Shown here in pieces: positions 56,460 to 64,000 of a stretch of 64,000 nt of DNA. The notes below the pieces were generated by a model. The model was not told the DNA's origin, did not search any database, and was given only the letters and a program-made list of their open reading frames with translations. The position numbers and the translations under genes are program-made. The number at the start of each line of letters is the position of its first letter. Position 1 is the stretch's first letter. Source of the DNA: Bactrocera neohumeralis (taxonomy: Eukaryota; Arthropoda; Insecta; Diptera; Tephritidae); NCBI RefSeq assembly GCF_024586455.1, contig NC_065920.1, positions 67,550,821 to 67,614,820 on the forward strand, given 5' to 3'.

Positions 56460-58230
56460 AAATCCCTGAACCAATTTTCATTATAAAAGTGATCCTAAAT
56501 GGATGAACGTCTCGAACGTATATCGTCTTGTTCTCGTTCACAACCAGACACATATGCTTCTCTTCCTTCTCCAGTCCCTTAACCAGTCTGGAAAAAGCAG
56601 AACTGACAGCGTGCTTATTGTGGCCAATGATATTAATATCAGCGGCGTACGCCAACAGCTTTTCCCTCTTATAGAAGGTTCTACCTTCTCTATTTAGCTC
56701 TGAAACTCAAACGAATGTATTATTTTCTCCTGCAATAGGTTGAAGAAGCCATATGATAGGGAGTCCCTTTGTATTAAATCACGCGGTTACTAGATCACCT
56801 CTGGGGTTCTACAAGAGTATACTCCGGTCTTGAAACCTTCTGTTAGTCGCCGCTTTTTTCCAGAATTTTCGAGCATTACCCCTGTAGGCCAGCTTATCAA
56901 GCTCTTCATACACACGCATTTCGGTCTCTCCCTTTTTGTGTCTGCAAATGCGTCTTGCGTCTTTTTTCACCTCTCGGCATCTATTTTCTCCCACACGTGT
57001 TGTGGGCGATCGTAACGTTGCGAGGGAGGCAGTCTGTTTTCTCTCCGCTGGGACACGGCACTCCTCGTCGTACCAGCTATTCTTTTGCATTTTCCGAAAA
57101 CCAAGGGTTTTGGTTGCAGCTGTACGTAAGGAGCTTGAAATGCCGTCCCACAGTTCCCTTATACCGAGTTGTTGATGAGTGCCCTCAGAGAGCAGAAGTG
57201 CAGGGTCGAGTAGAAAATCGTTCGTCTATCTATTAAGATTGCAGATTCTCGACGTCGAACCTTCCTTACGTTTGTTGGCATGCGTTTTTTGCTGCACAGA
57301 GGCGGGTGCGAATCTTGGCTGCAACAAGATAGTGGTCCGAGTCGATGTTAGGACCTCGGAGCGTACGCTCGTCTAAAACACTGGAGACATGTCTTCGGTC
57401 TATCACAAAATGATCGATCTGGTTGGTGGCTTTTCGATCCGGAGACAGCTTGTAGCTTGGTGCATTTTTCTAGACTGGAATCTAGTACTACAGACAACAA
57501 TATTTTGAGCCCCTGCAAAATCGATCAGCCTCAACCCATTTGGAAATGTTACTTTGTGGAGGCTGAATTTACCGACACGAAGAGACCTTCCTTACCCACC
57601 TTGGCATTAAAGTCGCCAAGCACGATTTCGTGGCTGCGGTAGCTCTCATAGGCGCATTCCAAGCGATCATAGAAGGAATCTTTGGTCACATCGTCCTTCT
57701 CTTTCGGGCACAAATCAGCGATATGTTGAAGAAATTCACTTTGATGCGGATTGTAGTTACCCATTTAAACATCGGCAACAGAGTCACTCTCCCACCACGA
57801 ATCCCACACCGAATTTGCGCTCATTTATGTATATTGCCACTGTAGTAAATGCCACAAGGACCTACTCGCCTCAGTCCTTGTCCCGTTCATTTCTGGGACG
57901 GTGCTGATATCAGCCTTCTTTCTAACGCGGTCATCAACAAGCTGGGCAGTGGCACACTCCCAATTAAGGGACCGAACATTCCAGGTGCGTGCCCTCAAAT
58001 CGTAATCCTTGGTGCGTTGGCCAAAGTCGTCATTAAAAGGGGCGTATCTTATCCGAGACTTCTTGTTCCTTTTCATTGGGGCGTTTTTTAGGTAGCGGGT
58101 CCCAAACATAGCGCACAACCTTGTAGAGGGGATGTTTCGCCTTCTCACTTTTGCCCGCCTTCAAACTAATGTTCTTTGGCTACCCAAAGGATACTTGGTC
58201 AAAAACCGGAAGTCGTGAAGTTTTCATTTT
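56460..58230 (-). pseudogene. RTE-type non-LTR retrotransposon, antisense, deleted
   Basis: Reading the minus strand from 58230: the leader (GAAGGCGGGCAAAAGTGAG, GGGACCCGCTACCTAAAA), the endonuclease start RTWNVRSLNWECATAQLVDD near 58000, its LGDFNAKVGKEG block at 57620-57590, a spacer with WYDEECR and KKDARRICRHKKGE at 57080-56930, and RT motif text YAADINIIGHNKHAVSSAF at 56650-56600 with VVNENKT after it. The catalytic YADD reads YAAD here. The RT region between about 56800 and 56700 is deleted. It is dead and lies antisense within the nrv1 intron. Confidence 0.85.
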
Positions 58231-58239
58231 AGTAAAACA

Positions 58240-59755
58240 ATATCAAAAAGTTTCCAAAAATTCCATTGCGGACTTTTCTAAATAACTTCAAATATTATAT
58301 ATACCATCCATAAAATACTGAAATTGCAACTTAATACCACAGAAAAAGAAATAATATCGGTTAGTATGTTAAGTAATCCGAACTAAAACTTTATTTTTTT
58401 TCTGTAACCCACAAGCTTTGCGGTCACTTTAATAGCTAGCAACTGCCTTATTATGTATTAAAAGAACCAGCAAAATTTTTGTAAACAAAAAACTCGACAC
58501 ATATGCCGTTATCAGTGTTTCTTCAAATTTAGGGCAGTGTCCTCAAATAGTTTTCACCCATTTTATAGGTAAGCATGTATGCAGGTGGGTAGCTGTTATT
58601 AATTGTAATACATGTATGTATATATACATACATAATTGTGTACCATTTTAAGGTTAGTGTAGGTTGGCAATAACATTTGCTGTTACTGTCAACATTTCCT
58701 GTTACTGTCAACATCTCCTGTTGTTCCTACTGTTACAGTTATGGCTGCTGTTACTACTATTATTGCATGAGCTGCTGTAGACTTGCGCCAAAAGGTTAAC
58801 AACCTTGCATTGACGGAACTGTACAACGTTTGCATATTCTAGTTGACTACAAAAAGCACACATACACACGCACACACTCACCTCAGCCGTGTTCGAGTAA
58901 TTGTGTGCAGATATCTTCAGTTGCAGGACGCATGAACGAAAATAATTTTACTACGCTACTACGGTATCAGATATATATTGTACATATGCTGCTGCAACAG
59001 TGCGGCCAAGTTGCAAGTGAGACTGCAATATGCGCGCCAGTACACTTTTGCAAGGACTTGCTTATGTATTTCTGCCATATTGAAAACATGCAGCTATATA
59101 AAATATATGTATTTACTATATACAAGGAGATTTATAGTGAAAATAGTGAAAGTGTGTATGCAGAACCTCGTCCTCACCTGTCAGCCTACAACAATGGCCG
59201 CGCCTGCAATGGTTGCAGCAGCAACAACAACAATAATATTAGTCAGAAATTGCCACACATGGCAAATAAATAATCACGTCAATGTATTAACCGTGTGTTG
59301 AGCTAACAAATATGAAATTTATACTCACACTACAGTCACTCAGTTAGTCGTCGAGTCACTCACTCGGTTCCACACTCCGTCATTCACTCTTTTAGTGACT
59401 CAGTTGTTATTGCATGGTAATAATCACTGATTAGTGGTCATTAGTGCGAGGACATGTGGGACAGCTGTGTGTTGACTTTAGTTGTAGCAGACAACTTTGA
59501 TTTGTTTTCTACAGATTTCAAAAGCTGATTGATGGGTAGAAAGTGTTGGTTTATTATCATAATGACCAATGGGTCCTGCTGGGTAGTAAAGGACCATAGA
59601 CTTGTGTTGGTTATTTCACTATTATTACATGAATATGTTGTTTGAAGAAGTAATTGAATGGAAATATGCTTTTTACGGTTATTTTTCAACCTTTGGACAC
59701 TTTCAAGACATTATCAATGCAATTTATCGAATAATTTGATTCAGTGTAAAATTTT
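58240..59755. other. Intron DNA, no recognisable gene
   Basis: Two overlapping + frames at 58830-59301 have no motifs; CAACAACAATAATA-type repeats explain part of them. A short run of TGTTACTGTCAACAT repeats lies at 58676-58735. Confidence 0.5.
59336..59402. promoter_or_regulatory. nrv1: Cluster of TCACTCA/TGACTCA heptamers in nrv1 intron
   Basis: TCACTCA at 59336 and 59356 and TGACTCA at 59396. TGACTCA is the AP-1 consensus; the others are the same variant, in reverse, as seen in nrv2 intron 1. Function is inferred only. Confidence 0.3.
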
Positions 59756-59759
59756 TTGG

Positions 59760-60140
59760 TATTTAACCCTGAGCAGGGTATATGAAGTTTACTATGAAAT
59801 TTGTAAAAAGGAAACGTCGGAGACCCTAAAAAGCATATATTTAAAAGGTCTTAGAGGCAAACAAAGTTGATTGCCCCTGAATCTGTCTCTATATACGCAA
59901 AGTTTTGGAAATACCGATCTGAAAATTTGCACACGTCCTTTTCTCCCGACGAAGCTGCTGAAACCCGATCAGACCAATATATTATCTCATATTGGTCTTT
60001 ATAATAAAATTTATCAATCTAAAACATACAGGTCATCTGCACTGCTCTTTCAATGAACACAACTGTAAATATGTAGCTGTCATACAACCTTTTCGATCAA
60101 AATCAAGTTCATGTATAAAACCGTTTGGTTTTGGTTTTTA
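59760..60140 (-). repeat. Interspersed repeat family A, reverse copy
   Basis: It begins with the reverse of the tail (ACCCTGAGCAGGGTATATGA, AACGTCGGAGACC) and continues with a unit containing TGTAGCTGTCATACAACC and GATCAAAATCAAGTTCATG. Frames at 59658-60056 are shadows. Confidence 0.6.
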
Positions 60141-60154
60141 AGTGGAAATTTTTT

Positions 60155-60725
60155 GTTGTTTTAAAGGTTAGGTTAGCTTAGGTCGCAGTGTTGAATCTAA
60201 TCGATGAGTCTCACTTAAACAACTGTGAACGTTGATCCTTTGCGTCACCCAAAAACTCCTGAAAACTGATCACCAGATCCTCATATCAATCCCAGCCACT
60301 TCGCCAGGTTCGTCGAAAGTTTGTCTATCGAGATATTTCTGGCAAAAACCAGGCAATAGAAGAGAAAACTGACAAAATGATACCACCTCGTCTTCTTTCA
60401 AACAAATTTGTCAGAGAGCGTTCGACCGAATATTTATCTGTGACCCTGTAGATGTTTACTAGTCAGAACATCTACAATTGTGGTGAGATTGACTACGTTA
60501 ATAACAAGTAGTTCCGAGGATTTACCAAGGCTCGAAAGATCTCGTAGTCGCACATGTTCTGGTTTTTAACTAACCTTTGCCGAGTTCATGAGTGGTACAC
60601 AAGTACAGCGCAAGAACGTAAAAGGACAACGGGGTATCCACCCCAATCTCAAGAAATTTGAGCCCTCCCTAGTAAGCTCTTCGGCTTCTCAGTTTTTCTC
60701 AATTCCGCTGTGACCCAAAAAAAGT
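60155..60725 (-). pseudogene. Jockey/I-type retroelement C-terminal tail, copy 3
   Basis: On the minus strand CLKEDEVVSFCQFSLLLPGF and KYLDRQTFDEPGEVAGIDM match the end of the same element family as 48410-49230. The 3' end shows TTAGCTTAGGTCGCAG-type text next to a family A copy. Confidence 0.6.
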
Positions 60726-60729
60726 CTAA

Positions 60730-62860
60730 TACGGAAGAAACTCTATGCTATTGATAATGCGATCATACACTCGTTGAGTAGTTTTGAGTGTATAGTCACC
60801 GAGCTCGAAACCATTATCTGTTATCGGAGTGGACTACACACTACTCTGAAGGAACCCGTACTTCAGTCACCTTCGATTGAAAGACGCTACAGTGGTCCGG
60901 TAGTCTGAAGCTAGAGTTGATGATGAGCTGCGGACAGAAGACTTTACCTCCTTAACATTGCGTAATTGTTTCCATGAATTCTTTTGTATCTCGTGACTTT
61001 GTTTATAGAGTTTGAAGCCACTCAGTAGTTTTAAAAAATAATTACTTTGAAACTTAAACTTTGAGAACCCAAACCCGTTTTATTATGTAAATAGAACATT
61101 AAGAGCTGTTCCCAGGACAGCCGGCTCTAAGTAACCAAAACGAACCCGAACTGTTAACTCAGCGCCATTTCTCGAAGTTACTTCAGGAATGTTTTCTGCC
61201 GCTACAATAACAGCAATCAACCACTTTTCATTCAGAAAATCAAAGATTTTTCAAGATGTATCATAAATCATTGATTCAGATGACTAATTGACGTAGTTTG
61301 GACCAAATTATGATCCCACAATAGCAATATTTCAAATTCTATTCTGGTTTTGATACGTTAAGAACCCTTTCGATTTAATACTAAGAATCCCCTTTTCACT
61401 ATTTAATACAACTATCTGAAGATCAGTAGTCGTATCATACAAATTAATGATAGTGACCTTTGGATTTGTCGTAAGTGTTTTCAGGTTCCATAGGTAACCT
61501 CAAATTACGACGAATATTTAACAATTTATTTAATGTGAATGCAAAACTGTTATGAAAAATCATTATCAAACGGTCCAATATCTATTATTGGTGACATTTT
61601 TAATGGACATTTTTTTAAGAGTCTAATTTGATCTCAACCTTTTCTTTTTAAGTCAAAGATTTCTACTTCCAAAAGCCCTTATAACTATGAAGGATTTTTT
61701 TGGCTTATGGAATGAAACCGAACATCTCTCCTAACCCTATATCATGGGTCTTCCAGTAAATTTTCGTCACTTTGAAGCTGCTTCTTTGATTTTAGCTTAA
61801 CTCTATACATTTGTTTAAGCTAAGTAATTTAGCTACGGGCCATCTCTCATGATCAGTTTTATGACCTTTTCTATTATTGACTCTTCGGAAACTTTTAAAA
61901 ATTCGGTGAAGGACATCCACTGCAGCAGAGAGCACTATATTTTAAAAGATTACATAATCCAAGCTACAAAACCGTAAATACAACAAATTCGATTTTTAAG
62001 AGAACATATCCTCAAAATTTATGTATATAAAATAATTGCTGTAGGATTTAAAATTCGCAGCATATAGAACACCATTCGACAAAGTGGAAATCTTATGGTA
62101 GCATACACAGCATCAAAGTCAATTATACGCACGCCAAAACAAATTGAGACACGTCGCTAACGAGTGCACATACCAAACACATAAACCAGACGCTTCAGCC
62201 CTGAGCAATAACCTACAACAAAAATTTTATTGATATGTGCGTGTAGATATGTATGCATAAGCATATATTCTGCCATTGCACCGAAGGGTTAAGTGCACGC
62301 TGAGGCCACATGCACAGTAGCAACCCCATTCATGATTTCCATTTACCATTTACTAGCACAAAATGAGTACAGCGTGCGGCTGCGGCTATGTGCTGAGCGT
62401 GTCAAGGATATTTTAGCGTGGCATGGCTTAGTTGGGTTTCTGGTGCATTGTACACGCATCCGGCGAATGCACAGTGCAATGTACGCAAATGAAAACAACG
62501 GTACGATGCCAAACTACATATAACTATGGTTGGAAGCATATTTGTGGATGCATTGTTGGCGGAGACATACATATATACTAATGTAGTTGTATATAATGAT
62601 GTGTGAAGACTTATACGCACATTATCCCATTTAAGGTCCTTTGAACTTGCCATAAAACAATGAGTTTCGAGATGATGTGGAGGCTTAACGGCGTCAATTG
62701 TCGCGCTGAAAGGCGGCCAAGTGGCGCGATAGTAAAATGCAAGATTTAGATCACAGTTTTTCAATATATGGCATAGAAACATTTGGAAATTAAAAAAGAA
62801 TATATATGCTATAGTATGTATATTGACCCATCTGAACAATCTGCTTGTTCGGCGATGCGG
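60730..62860. other. Intron DNA, no recognisable gene
   Basis: The minus-strand frame 62402-62881 and the + frame 62293-62523 overlap in a balanced segment and show no domain. No repeats that I can assign. Confidence 0.45.
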
Positions 62861-62869
62861 ATTCGGAGT

Positions 62870-63400
62870 AATCTTCGACAAATTCCGTGCCGACTTTTTT
62901 TTTCAAAACAGAAAAGTTTCTATGACAGCTGTATACTTAAGTTGCCCGATCTTCACCGTATACCCGGAGATTGGAGTGTTTGTTTAGATAAAACTTCCTA
63001 CCAAATTTCGTAAAGATATCTTGGCAAATAAAAAAGTTTTCCATATAAGCACTCGATTTCGAGGGATGAGTTTGTATGACAGCTATATGCTATAGTGACT
63101 CGTTGTGAACAAGTTGTTCGGAGGCTGTAGCATTATCTTGAGTAATAACCCATACCAAATTTCTTGGAGATATCTCGTCAAATAAAAAAGTTTTCCGTAG
63201 AAGGACTTGAGTTTTATCGGTCAGTTTGTATGGCAGCTATATGCTATAGTTGTCCAATAACACCGATTCCTACAAAGGAGAAGCTTCTTGAGGAGCAAAA
63301 CACGTGTGCAAAATTTCAGATCGATAACTCATCTAGTTTGCCCATATACAGACAGACATAGCTAAATCGACTTAGCTCGGCACCCTGGTCAATTATAGCT
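62870..63400 (+). repeat. Interspersed repeat family A
   Basis: Core words recur at about 62922, 63070 and 63224 (period ~150 bp) with AAATTTCGTAAAGATATCTTG and AGTTTTCCATATAAGCAC; the end reads AGCTAAATCGACTTAGCTCG. The frame 63164-63361 reads through it. Confidence 0.75.
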
Positions 63401-63404
63401 ATAC

Positions 63405-64000
63405 ATACATATGTTTACTGCATAGGGTCACCGATGATTTTATAAATTTCTTGTCAAATCGCAGAAAATAAAATCAATGTTTTTTGCTTTTGAAGCTCCA
63501 GAAAAAATTTCTCCAATAATTTTCGGCAATGCAGCAGCATTGACAATTGTTCCCCGTATAAATACCCGGATCCGTTCTCGTTACGTACACCCGTCTGTCG
63601 TGGAGACGATTTCTGTTCCGTCATTTCCGGTGACTAAAAGAATAAATTTTCTCTTTACTAAATATTATTCTCTAAAAATATAATTTTTTCTACCACATTT
63701 TTGGTTGTTCGAAAATCGAACTTTTCAGCACTAAAATAGAAATGTGTAATTATTGTTTTCTCCCATTTAAACGCAAAATCGGCACACCGACATTCATAAC
63801 ATACACAATTTATGAGTAAATACATACATATATGTACATATGTATATATGTATATTTTTGTAAATTATATACCCACACTTATATAGGTTTACACATGTCT
63901 GGTGCGTACGAGTATAATGCCAAAAAGTGTGCGTTGAACTTAGCAACAGTTTGGAGATGTGCCGATTTTCAAAGCACACAAAACGGGCGCCCACTTATGA
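63405..64000. other. Intron DNA with a microsatellite, window end
   Basis: CATACATATATGTACATATG-type repeats at 63820-63860. No exon of nrv1 is visible before the window ends. Confidence 0.5.

Larger units (their letters stand above)
53094..64000 (+). other. nrv1: nrv1 first coding intron, running past the window end
   Basis: I searched after 53093 for the membrane-helix exon (pattern IFY..FY..LAAL) and the GLGFRP exon and found neither, so the intron is at least 10.9 kb if the gene is intact. It contains microsatellites, an antisense RTE fossil, two family A copies and an antisense retroelement tail. This is inference from the donor and the missing downstream exons. Confidence 0.55.

Noticed and set aside
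58830..59301. Two overlapping + frames of 147 and 107 codons
   Set aside because: Different frames of the same DNA with neither favoured; composition explained by CAA and TAT repeats.
62402..62881. 159-codon minus-strand frame
   Set aside because: No recognised domain, overlaps another unrecognised frame, and enters a family A repeat boundary; likely chance.

Overview
The window looks like nuclear DNA from a higher fly, most likely a tephritid fruit fly. The grounds are insect-type splice sites, AT-rich long introns, dense (TATG)n-type microsatellites, several Tc1/mariner relatives and RTE/jockey-like retroelement debris. The genus cannot be fixed from the sequence alone. Almost all ORFs above 60 codons are chance frames or transposon shadows; real coding sequence is sparse and split into short exons.

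The locus is a tandem pair of Na+/K+-ATPase beta-subunit (nervana) genes on the + strand. The first gene is complete: six coding exons from 12203 to 24805 give a 321-residue type II membrane protein with the six expected ectodomain cysteines. I call it nrv2. The second enters at 52958-53093 as its first coding exon only (cytoplasmic tail), with a GTAAGTG donor. I call it nrv1. Its remaining exons must lie beyond 64000. Both first exons end in Ser-Trp plus one base, so they share the same phase-1 junction. Upstream of each sits an initiator TCAGTC with an exactly spaced downstream promoter element AGACG (+28 to +32): 6884-6917 for nrv2 and 50058-50092 for nrv1. Each start point implies a noncoding leader exon and a leader intron.

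Layout: 1-6550 holds decayed mariner-like and 155-bp-period repeats. 6884-12202 is the inferred nrv2 promoter, leader and leader intron. 12203-24805 is nrv2, with a 9.4-kb intron 1 and a 2-kb intron 5 both containing transposons. 24806-50057 is intergenic: two minisatellite-like arrays, Helitron- and pogo-like small elements, RTE and mariner fossils, and a possible tiny secreted-peptide gene at 40126-40281. 50058-64000 is the nrv1 promoter, first coding exon and first intron, which contains an antisense RTE fossil.

Together the two genes would supply beta subunits that fold, traffic and tune the Na+/K+ pump alpha subunit. No operon, phage, CRISPR or other prokaryotic system is present, and I found no convincing new multi-gene system. 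The most notable signals are the matched Inr/DPE promoters, intact-ended MITEs, an insertion inside a (GTCT)n tract, palindrome-bearing tandem arrays, and the candidate small secreted peptide.
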